A stretch of 5,840 nt of DNA from a bacterium. Its GTDB lineage: Bacteria > CG03. Below the pieces are notes generated by a model that was not told the DNA's origin, ran no database searches, and saw only the letters and a list, made by a program, of their open reading frames with translations. Positions 1-5,689 of the stretch are shown here, piece after piece (positions within the stretch are counted from its first letter, which is position 1; every line of letters starts with the position of its first letter). A program made the translations under genes and the position numbers. The stretch spans positions 1 through 5,840 of the forward strand of contig VMTI01000053.1 of NCBI GenBank assembly GCA_013791675.1. Direction: 5' to 3'.

Positions 1-27
1 AGTATCAAACCTATCTATATTTGTCAA
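1..27 (-). promoter_or_regulatory. Strong sigma-70-like promoter reading out of the left edge (truncated)
   Basis: Read on the minus strand, 27-22 is a perfect TTGACA -35 box. A 17-base AT-rich spacer follows (21-5), and then TACT (4-1), which would be the first four bases of a -10 hexamer cut by the window edge. The spacer ends in TGA, giving the TGn extension of an extended -10. This predicts a leftward unit starting just outside the window, divergent from the gene at 289. The last two -10 bases and the gene served are not visible. Confidence 0.5.
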
Positions 28-85
28 GTATTTTAAGCCCGCGAAGATTACTTCTGGTTTGTTTTACTGTTTACTTGTTGTTTGT

Positions 86-122
86 CCTCTCTAAGAGAGG
101 TGCGAAGAATATTTCATTCTTC
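86..122. repeat. Two tandem perfect hairpins in the intergenic region
   Basis: The first inverted repeat is CCTCTC (86-91) and GAGAGG (95-100) with a 3-base loop. The second is GAAGAAT (104-110) and ATTCTTC (116-122) with a 5-base loop. Only three bases separate them. Neither is followed by a T-run on either strand, so neither is a good intrinsic terminator. They could be a leader structure, protein-binding palindromes or part of a repeat element; the sequence does not decide. Confidence 0.45.
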
Positions 123-144
123 ATAGCTGTCCATGACCATTGGG

Positions 145-230
145 CAAAAAGGGGACGTCCTGCATTTTCTTCTGCATTTTCTCATTCGAACAGAGGATAC
201 TATCCGACGGGACTGAACGTCCGCCTTTTG
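145..230. repeat. 86-bp unit with imperfect inverted ends (MITE/REP-like)
   Basis: The left end (145-158, CAAAAAGGGGACGT) and the right end (217-230, reverse complement CAAAAGGCGGACGT) match at 12 of 14 bases. Inside the ends are the palindrome GGACGTCC (153-160), a tandem repeat of TGCATTTTCT (161-170 and 173-182), and small stems GGATA/TATCC (195-199 and 201-205) and GGAC/GTCC (210-213 and 219-222). Inverted ends with internal foldback and no coding capacity suggest a small non-autonomous mobile or REP-type element. I saw no clear target-site duplication, so this remains an inference. Confidence 0.35.
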
Positions 231-288
231 TGTTTATTGCAAAATTTAATACACTCAGAAATTAAGAATGGCAAAAAGAGGATAAAAT

Positions 289-1128
289 ATGGTGGAAATC
301 GGAAAATTCAATAAATTGAAAGTGGTGAAACATGTGGATTTCGGCGTTTATCTGGACGGCGGAGAGCTGGGCGAAATACTGATGCCTATCAGATATGTGC
401 CGGACGGATGTAAGGACAATGATGTTGTGGAAGTTTTTGTTTACAGGGACTCCGAAGACCGCGTCATCGCCACCACAGAACAGCCCTATGCCGTTATAGA
501 CGATTTCGCTTTTCTGAAAGCTGTTTCTGTGAACAATATCGGCGCCTTCCTTGACTGGGGGCTGATGAAAGATTTATTCGTGCCATTCCGTGAACAGGAA
601 AAAACGATGGAAGAAGGCGAATCTTACGTCGTGAAAATATATCTGGACACAAAAAGCGACCGTATCGCGGCTTCATCAAGATTGACGCGTTTTCTGGATA
701 AAACTCCCGCCGATTATAAAGAAGGGCAAAGCGTTGATCTGCTTATATGCGGCCTCACCGACCTTGGCTATAAAGCCGTCATAAATGATTCTCACATGGG
801 TATAATTTACAAAAACGAAGTTTTTCAGAAAATAGATATCGGCTGGAACGTCAAAGGCTTCATCAAAAAAATAAGAGAAGACGGGAAAATCGACCTCAGC
901 CTGCAGGAGGCCGGACACGAAAGAATAGGCGGCGCCGCTGAAATTATTCTTTCTAAAATAAAAGAAGCCGGCGGATTCATTCCTGCCACGGACAAAAGCG
1001 CGCCCGACGTCATTTACAAATTATTCGGCGTGAGCAAAAAAGTTTACAAGAAGGCCTGCGGCGCGCTCTACAAAAAGCGGCTGATTTTAATTAACGAAAA
1101 AGGCCTTAAATTAACAGATAAACCCTGA
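289..1128 (+). CDS. CvfB/YitL-like S1-domain RNA-binding protein
   Basis: The 279-residue product matches the general plan of the CvfB (conserved virulence factor B, YitL) family: consecutive S1-type beta-barrels followed by a C-terminal winged helix. S1-like units lie at roughly residues 1-64 (opening GKFNKLKVVKHVDFGVYL), 67-135 (around GAFLDWGLMKDLFVPF, 85-100) and 145-206 (GLTDLGYKAVIND, 155-167, ending GKIDLSLQ, 199-206). A winged-helix-like tail covers about 225-279 (SKKVYKKACGALYKKRLI). Members bind RNA; in Staphylococcus aureus CvfB affects exoprotein expression, but the role in other bacteria is unclear. It should be cytoplasmic, since there is no signal peptide or membrane segment. 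The ATG at 289 is supported by AGAGGA at 277-282, six bases upstream. The gene stands alone in the window, divergent from the promoter at 1-27 and convergent with the TPR gene. No convincing promoter of its own was found. The family call comes from remembered family architecture, not a search. Confidence 0.85.
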   Translation: MVEIGKFNKLKVVKHVDFGVYLDGGELGEILMPIRYVPDGCKDNDVVEVFVYRDSEDRVIATTEQPYAVIDDFAFLKAVSVNNIGAFLDWGLMKDLFVPFREQEKTMEEGESYVVKIYLDTKSDRIAASSRLTRFLDKTPADYKEGQSVDLLICGLTDLGYKAVINDSHMGIIYKNEVFQKIDIGWNVKGFIKKIREDGKIDLSLQEAGHERIGGAAEIILSKIKEAGGFIPATDKSAPDVIYKLFGVSKKVYKKACGALYKKRLILINEKGLKLTDKP

Positions 1129-1164
1129 CAGCTTTTATCTATCTGCTTTTCACTTTTTAAAATT

Positions 1165-1204
1165 CCCCTTTTTGGTAAAAGGGGTGTCAGACCAAAGGTC
1201 TGAC
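1165..1204. terminator. Two adjacent hairpins between convergent genes, possible bidirectional terminator
   Basis: Hairpin 1 pairs CCCCTTTT (1165-1172) with AAAAGGGG (1177-1184) around a 4-base loop. Hairpin 2 pairs GTCAGACC (1186-1193) with GGTCTGAC (1197-1204) around AAA. Both stems are perfect over 8 bp. On the minus strand hairpin 1 is followed by AATTTTAA, a weak T-tract, so leftward termination after the TPR gene is plausible. On the plus strand no T-run follows either stem. The GGGG at 1205-1208 could also pair with CCCC at 1165-1168, closing a larger branched structure. This double palindrome could equally be a copy of a dispersed intergenic repeat. Confidence 0.5.
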
Positions 1205-1211
1205 GGGGTAT

Positions 1212-1820
1212 TCAAAGTTGTTTCAGAAGATTTTTGGCGTCTTTTATCTTTTTGCTGTCCGGATATTTTTTTATAAATTCTTTAATGCTTTCCTGCGCAT
1301 CTTTTTTGTCTTTGTTAAGAACATACGCCAGGCACAAACTGTAATCCGCTTTTTCATTAAGGAAACTATCCGGATACTTCCCTGCGAACTCTTTTAAAAG
1401 CGCGATGGCGTCCGCGCTTCTTTCTGTTTTCATTTCAACACCCGCGAGTTTGATATACGAAAGCTCCGCCCACCATGTTCCGGAATAATTCTTAATTATG
1501 TTATTGAATTCCTCTTCGGCTTTCTGGGTGATGTCGTTTTCAAGAAAGCTCTGTGCTTTCAAATACAAGACCGCGGCTTCTTCATCCGCGTCGTCATTTT
1601 CGCCGGACTCGTCCGCTACTTCTTTCTTTTCCTCTTTTTTTACATCAGCTTTCTCCAAAATTTCTTTCGCTTCAATTCCTTCTTCTTTCACTTCGGCTTT
1701 TTCCGCGTTGATCTCCGGAGATTTAATCAGCGATTCCTCGTCCGCGGCATTAACAGCCGCGGGGCCCAAAAGCAGTCCGAAAGCAAACACAGCCGACAAA
1801 ATAAAAACGTTTTTTTTCAT
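1212..1820 (-). CDS. Exported TPR-repeat protein, CpoB/YbgF- or BamD-like repeats
   Basis: The 202-residue product has three parts. Residues 1-25 look like a Sec signal peptide: MKKN, a hydrophobic core, then cleavage after VNA (25) or one residue later. There is no lipobox cysteine, so it should be soluble in the periplasm or secreted. Residues 27-82 are a low-complexity Glu/Lys/Asp/Ala stretch, probably disordered or coiled coil. Residues 83-202 hold about three TPR units with family-like phrases such as AEEEFNNIIKNYSG (101-114), LLKEFAGKYPDS (141-152) and FIKKYPDSKKIKDA (182-195), as in CpoB/YbgF and BamD-type envelope proteins. It probably mediates protein contacts; no partner is evident. 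The ATG at 1820 is preferred over the in-frame ATG at 1826, because the Shine-Dalgarno directly abuts the latter. The gene begins 37 nt after the dnaE stop, suggesting co-transcription. It is not cpoB itself by context, as no tol-pal genes are near. Confidence 0.8.
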   Translation of the reverse strand: MKKNVFILSAVFAFGLLLGPAAVNAADEESLIKSPEINAEKAEVKEEGIEAKEILEKADVKKEEKKEVADESGENDDADEEAAVLYLKAQSFLENDITQKAEEEFNNIIKNYSGTWWAELSYIKLAGVEMKTERSADAIALLKEFAGKYPDSFLNEKADYSLCLAYVLNKDKKDAQESIKEFIKKYPDSKKIKDAKNLLKQL

Positions 1821-1826
1821 GTTCAT

Positions 1827-1833
1827 CCTCCCT
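1827..1833 (-). promoter_or_regulatory. Shine-Dalgarno that decides the TPR gene start
   Basis: The minus strand reads AGGGAGG at 1833-1827. It is six bases from the ATG at 1820 but immediately adjacent to the ATG at 1826. Only the downstream ATG has workable spacing, so the protein should begin MKKNVF rather than MNMKKNVF. Confidence 0.75.
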
Positions 1834-1857
1834 GTTTCTTTTTACTCAATTCGCCGT

Positions 1858-4800
1858 TTATGATTCTATTTTCCAGCAGTCGTCGCCGAACTTATCCTCA
1901 AGCTTATTGAGGAATTTTGAATCCACAGTGACGCCGAAGCCCGTTGCCCACCGCCATTTTCCGCGCGCTTTTGTGTTCAGCACCAGCGATACCTGCGTGT
2001 TGCCCGGATAATTCTTGAGCTCTTTGACAATCTCTCCTATGTATTTTTCGTCAAGCCCTGAAGTATTCATATAAAGCTTGAGCTTTTTGGGTATTTTTCT
2101 GAAAGCTTCCTTCGCCGAATAAAACTTTTCGCCGGAAAATCTTTTCCCTGAGGCGGCATCCGTGAGAGTGCCCCTGACGGCTATTATCATATCTTCCTTT
2201 AACTCCGGCATATCCGCCGGAAGCCTGTCTTTATATCCGATGAGTTCAAGAACGCCTGTAAGGTCTTCCAGCTTAATGACAAACATGTCCTTCCCTTTTT
2301 TTGTTTTCAGGTTTTTTATTTCTTTAACAATGCCCGTCAGCGTGTGCTCGGACATACCGCTCGTTTGCAATCCCGCAAGCGTGGATGTCCTGAAATAACG
2401 GAAATATTTTTCGTAGCGCGTGAGCGGATGTCCCGTGAAATAAAAACCCAGCGCCTCTTTTTCATATTTAAGCTTCTGCGTTTCCGTCACCTCGCCTTTT
2501 AATTCCACCGACGGCGGAGGCGCCGAAAAAAGGCTGGCCTGCCCCGATATCCTGTCTCTGTTTTCGCTTTCGGCTGAGGCGAGCATTTTATCCAGCTCAT
2601 TGAGTATCGTCACGCTGTCGCGCGAAAGCGCCCAGCAGGCGCCGGATTTAACAAGAAATTCCGCCATCCTTTTATTGAAAGAGGTCAGTCCCGCGGCGCG
2701 GCTGAGAAAATCATTGAAATTCAGAAATTTACCGTTCTTATTTCTGTCTTCAACAAGTTCCGCACAGGCTTTTTCGCCGGTGTTCTTCACAGCGAGCAAG
2801 CCGAACAAAATGGTTTTTTCGCTTTTGGAAGTGAAATAAACCTCACTGCTGTTTATATCCGGCGGCTTCACCTTAAGTCCAAGCCTGCCGCATTCGGTAA
2901 GATACTGAGAAAGTTTTTTTTCGTCGCTCACGACAGAATTAAGGAGCGCCGTCATAAATTCAAGCGGAAAATTCGCCTTCAGATATGCCGTCTGATAAGA
3001 AATAAGCGCGTAAGCCGTTGAATGGCTTTTGTTGAAACCGTATTCGGCGAAATGCACCAGTGTTTCAAAAATCTCGCCCGCAAGTTTTTCGGGAATCTTA
3101 TTTTCGGCGCAGCCGCTCATGAAAGCTTCTTTCTGCTGTTCAAGGACAGACATGATTTTCTTACCCATGGCTTTTCTGAGCACATCCGCCCTGGCGAGAG
3201 AAAAACCCGCCAGCGCCCGCGCTATAAGCATCACCTGCTCCTGATAAAGTATTACTCCGTAGGTCTCCTGCAGAATATCTTTAAGAAGCGGATGCGGATA
3301 ATCATAGGAGCGCATCCCGTTTTTTCTTTCAATAAATTCATCAACCATACCCGCCCGCATGGGGCCCGGCCTGTAAAGCGCAAGCACCGCGCTTAAATCG
3401 GTAAAAAGAGTCGGTTTCATTTTGCGGAGTATATCCCTCATTCCCTCGCTCTCCACCTGAAATATTCCGGCTGTATGCGCCTGCGAAAGCATCTGAAATG
3501 TTTTTTTGTCGTCGCGGGGCAGATTTTTCAGATCTATTTTTATTTTTGTGTTTTTGTGCACGGCCTTAACGGCGTCCTGTATAACCGTGAGCGTTTTAAG
3601 CCCGAGAAAATCAACTTTAAGCAAACCCATTTTCGTGAGATAGTCGCCGTCATACTGCGTTATAATGCCGCTTTTGGAACGCGCCAGCGGCACAAAGTCG
3701 CTGATTTCGCCCGGCGTTATAACAACCCCCGCTGGATGAACGCCGAAATGCCTCTTTCTCCCTTCTATACGAATAGCTTTCGCGAGAAGCTCTTTTATCA
3801 GCGGGTCATAGGCGGCCATCTTCTTTATGTCGGCGGAATTGTCCGAGGCTGTTTTTATATCTTCGCCCACGGGTATAAGCTTCGCGAGCTTATCGCATTT
3901 CTCTATGGGCAAACCCATAACTCGCCCGACGTCTCTGACGGCGCCCTTAGCCAGCATCTTGCTGTATGTTATTATCTGCCCGACGGAATTTTCACCGTAT
4001 TTTGCTTTAACATACTCAATAACTTCCATTCGCCGGGTTTCCTCAAAATCAATATCCAGATCCGGCATGCTTATTCTGCCGGGATTGAGAAACCTCTCAA
4101 AAAGAAGAACGTATTTAAGCGGGTCAATGTCGGTTATGTTGAGCAGATACGCCACTATGCTGCCGGCGCCGGAGCCTCTCCCCGGGCCCACAGCGATACC
4201 CTGCGTGCGCGCATAATTTATAAAATCCCACACAATAAGAAAATACGACGAGAAGCCCATGTTCTTTATGACTTCAAGCTCCATGCCCATTCTGTCAGAC
4301 ACCTCTTTTGTCTTTTTCCCGTAACGCGGCGCCACCCCTTTTTCGCAGAGTTTTTTCAGATAACCGAAAGAATCCTCGCCCTTGGGGGGTGTATAAGAAG
4401 GAAGCCGCAAATGTTCGAAATCCATCTGGACATTGCACTTTTCCGCGATTTCCAGCGTGGAATCCAGCGCCTGCGGCACTTCGCTAAAAAGCTCAAACAT
4501 CTCATCCCCGCTTTTAAGATAAAATTCCTGCGTAGAAAGCCTGAGCCTTTTAGGGTCGTCCAGCGTGGTGCGGGTGCCGATGGCGAGTGCTATATCCTGC
4601 ACCGCAGCGTCCGCTTTAAGCGAATAATGCACATCATTTGTGGCGACGGTTTTCAAATCAAGCCGCCGCGCTATTTCAATAAGGTCTTTCAGCACAGCCT
4701 TCTGTTCGGCCATACCGTTATCCATTAACTCTATGTAAAAATCGTCGTTAAAAAGTTCCTTCATTTTTTTTGCCGCGGACAGCGCCTCGTCAAATTTCCC

Positions 4801-5271
4801 GTTCCTAAGAAGAAAAGCTACCTCGCCCTGCAAACAGCCGCTCATGACGATAAGCCCGTCGCTGTATTTTTCAAGAGCCGCTTTATCTATGCGCGCGCGG
4901 TAATAAAAACCCTTGCTGTACGAATAGGAACTGAGCTTTGTGAGATTTCTGAACCCCGTATCATTTTTTGCCAGAATAGTGAGATGATAATTTTTCCTCG
5001 CGTAAGAGGCCTTTGTGTCCGAGGCGTCGGAGCCGGACGCAAGATAAAACTCGCTTCCGAGAATGGGCTTCAGCTTTGCTTTATGGCAGGTCTGATAAAA
5101 TTCCGGCACGCCGAACATATTTCCGTGGTCCGTGATGGCGAGGGCTTTCATTGAATTGGCCCCTGCCGCCATAATTAGGTCGCCGGGATTACCTTTTCCG
5201 TCAACTATCTGCGAAACACCGTCCAGAAGGCTGTATTCCGTGTGCACATGCAAATGAACAAATTCTCTCAT
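1858..5271 (-). CDS. dnaE: DNA polymerase III subunit alpha (DnaE1 type)
   Basis: The product is the catalytic subunit of the replicative polymerase, cytoplasmic, working with the beta clamp and clamp loader. At 1137 residues it is close to the 1160 of E. coli DnaE. The PHP domain (about 1-270) keeps all nine expected metal ligands: H8, H10, D17, H49, E74, H96, C146, D213 and H215. The polymerase core (about 280-780) has PGRGSGAGS (363-371), catalytic D406 and D408 in PDLDIDF, the third aspartate D554 in KVDFLGLKT, YRPGPM (633-638), and FNKSHSTAY (746-754) in the fingers. A helix-hairpin-helix region follows (about 800-900). A clamp-binding motif QASLF lies at 911-915 and GHPL at 947-950. An OB fold spans about 975-1055 and a short C-terminal domain ends the protein. 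The ATG at 5271 (MREFVHLHVH) is chosen because family members begin just before this motif and AGGGG precedes it. An in-frame ATG at 5319 would add 16 unconserved residues. No frameshift or intein is visible. Confidence 0.97.
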   Translation of the reverse strand: MREFVHLHVHTEYSLLDGVSQIVDGKGNPGDLIMAAGANSMKALAITDHGNMFGVPEFYQTCHKAKLKPILGSEFYLASGSDASDTKASYARKNYHLTILAKNDTGFRNLTKLSSYSYSKGFYYRARIDKAALEKYSDGLIVMSGCLQGEVAFLLRNGKFDEALSAAKKMKELFNDDFYIELMDNGMAEQKAVLKDLIEIARRLDLKTVATNDVHYSLKADAAVQDIALAIGTRTTLDDPKRLRLSTQEFYLKSGDEMFELFSEVPQALDSTLEIAEKCNVQMDFEHLRLPSYTPPKGEDSFGYLKKLCEKGVAPRYGKKTKEVSDRMGMELEVIKNMGFSSYFLIVWDFINYARTQGIAVGPGRGSGAGSIVAYLLNITDIDPLKYVLLFERFLNPGRISMPDLDIDFEETRRMEVIEYVKAKYGENSVGQIITYSKMLAKGAVRDVGRVMGLPIEKCDKLAKLIPVGEDIKTASDNSADIKKMAAYDPLIKELLAKAIRIEGRKRHFGVHPAGVVITPGEISDFVPLARSKSGIITQYDGDYLTKMGLLKVDFLGLKTLTVIQDAVKAVHKNTKIKIDLKNLPRDDKKTFQMLSQAHTAGIFQVESEGMRDILRKMKPTLFTDLSAVLALYRPGPMRAGMVDEFIERKNGMRSYDYPHPLLKDILQETYGVILYQEQVMLIARALAGFSLARADVLRKAMGKKIMSVLEQQKEAFMSGCAENKIPEKLAGEIFETLVHFAEYGFNKSHSTAYALISYQTAYLKANFPLEFMTALLNSVVSDEKKLSQYLTECGRLGLKVKPPDINSSEVYFTSKSEKTILFGLLAVKNTGEKACAELVEDRNKNGKFLNFNDFLSRAAGLTSFNKRMAEFLVKSGACWALSRDSVTILNELDKMLASAESENRDRISGQASLFSAPPPSVELKGEVTETQKLKYEKEALGFYFTGHPLTRYEKYFRYFRTSTLAGLQTSGMSEHTLTGIVKEIKNLKTKKGKDMFVIKLEDLTGVLELIGYKDRLPADMPELKEDMIIAVRGTLTDAASGKRFSGEKFYSAKEAFRKIPKKLKLYMNTSGLDEKYIGEIVKELKNYPGNTQVSLVLNTKARGKWRWATGFGVTVDSKFLNKLEDKFGDDCWKIES

Positions 5272-5275
5272 AATT

Positions 5276-5280
5276 CCCCT
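5276..5280 (-). promoter_or_regulatory. Shine-Dalgarno for dnaE
   Basis: The minus strand reads AGGGG at 5280-5276, four bases before the ATG at 5271. The alternative ATG at 5319 is preceded by GGGGCTGTGG, whose purine run sits too close and matches poorly. This supports the shorter protein. Spacing is slightly tight, so the support is moderate. Confidence 0.55.
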
Positions 5281-5351
5281 ACAAAAATACCTCCATCTCT
5301 TCTCTGCTTTGCACTCCATCCACAGCCCCGTGAGACGGTGCAGCTACTTGT

Positions 5352-5368
5352 TTATAGCCTGTCTATAA
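5352..5368. promoter_or_regulatory. Palindrome at the dnaE promoter, possible operator
   Basis: TTATAG (5352-5357) and CTATAA (5363-5368) form a perfect 6-bp inverted repeat around CCTGT. It overlaps the last bases of the proposed -10 and the expected transcription start, where a repressor site would act. AT-rich palindromes of this size can arise by chance, so this is tentative. Confidence 0.25.
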
Positions 5369-5375
5369 TATAGCA
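5367..5375 (-). promoter_or_regulatory. Candidate extended -10 promoter for dnaE
   Basis: On the minus strand 5375-5367 reads TGC-TATATT, a TGn extension followed by a hexamer matching TATAAT at five of six bases. No good -35 box lies 16-18 bases upstream, which extended -10 promoters can tolerate. Transcription would start near 5360, giving a leader of about 90 nt before the dnaE ATG. It lies in the 133-nt gap after the toxin gene, where no intrinsic terminator is visible, so read-through from the toxin-antitoxin unit is also possible. Confidence 0.4.
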
Positions 5376-5404
5376 CATTTGAAACAAAATTTTTACCTGA
5401 AAAG

Positions 5405-5689
5405 TTAATTTTGATATGAATCTTCACGGGTATCTGCCGCTATCATTGAAACAACCTTTTCCCGATTGTCTATCGTATAAAAAAATCTATAATCGCCTAT
5501 TCTATATCTCCACGTATCAGGATTATACGCCCTAAGTTTTTTTATATTCTTGCCAAAATATGGGTTTTGTTTTAATTGCGGATACACGTACGATTTGAGT
5601 TTTATTTTTATTTTTTCCTGCCGCCCGCTGAAATCAACCTTAAGGTCTTTTAAAAATTGATTTGTTTCAAAAATCCTGAATCTATTCAA
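5405..5689 (-). CDS. RelE/ParE-family type II toxin
   Basis: This small basic protein (94 residues from the TTG start, 104 from an upstream ATG at 5719) has the RelE/ParE fold signature. Numbered from the TTG start, it opens with helices (FETNQFLKDL, 7-16), then has KKLRAY (50-55), the core WRYRIGDYRFFYTID (60-74), and the terminal strand with IAADTREDSY (83-92). Arg63, Arg68, Arg88 and Tyr92 are where RelE-type ribosome-dependent mRNA endonucleases carry functional Arg and Tyr residues. Cleavage of translated mRNA is therefore likely, though ParE-like gyrase inhibition cannot be excluded. TTG at 5689 is preferred because relatives start just before the RFRIFET strand and a strong Shine-Dalgarno lies seven bases upstream. 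It overlaps the antitoxin gene by 8 nt, implying translational coupling. The pair is AT-rich: three 60-base stretches here count about 35, 30 and 38% G+C. Confidence 0.88.
   Translation of the reverse strand: MNRFRIFETNQFLKDLKVDFSGRQEKIKIKLKSYVYPQLKQNPYFGKNIKKLRAYNPDTWRYRIGDYRFFYTIDNREKVVSMIAADTREDSYQN

Noticed and set aside
228..252. Possible promoter for the CvfB-like gene (TTGTGT with TAATAC)
   Set aside because: The spacing is only about 13 bases and no other pair of boxes in the region fits well, so I do not call a promoter.
21..314. A 97-codon plus-strand open frame ahead of the CvfB-like gene
   Set aside because: It runs through the hairpins and the inverted-repeat unit and overlaps the real start at 289. 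There is no Shine-Dalgarno and the translation resembles no family I know.
1498..1863. A Ser/Phe/Ala-rich 121-codon plus-strand frame
   Set aside because: It is the complement of the Glu/Lys-rich TPR gene; the low-complexity Ser/Phe composition is a mirror of GAA/AAA codons.
3475..4728. A 417-codon open frame on the plus strand
   Set aside because: It lies entirely antisense to the conserved polymerase core of dnaE. Its translation is rich in Arg, His and Phe with no recognisable domain, as expected for the shadow of a long gene.
1858..5271. Possible intein, frameshift or domain loss in dnaE
   Set aside because: The reading frame is continuous, motifs occur in the usual order and spacing, and the length matches the family.
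5272..5319. 16-residue N-terminal extension of DnaE from the ATG at 5319
   Set aside because: The extension is unlike DnaE N-termini, its upstream region has a poor Shine-Dalgarno, and the ATG at 5271 has a better one and the conserved start context.
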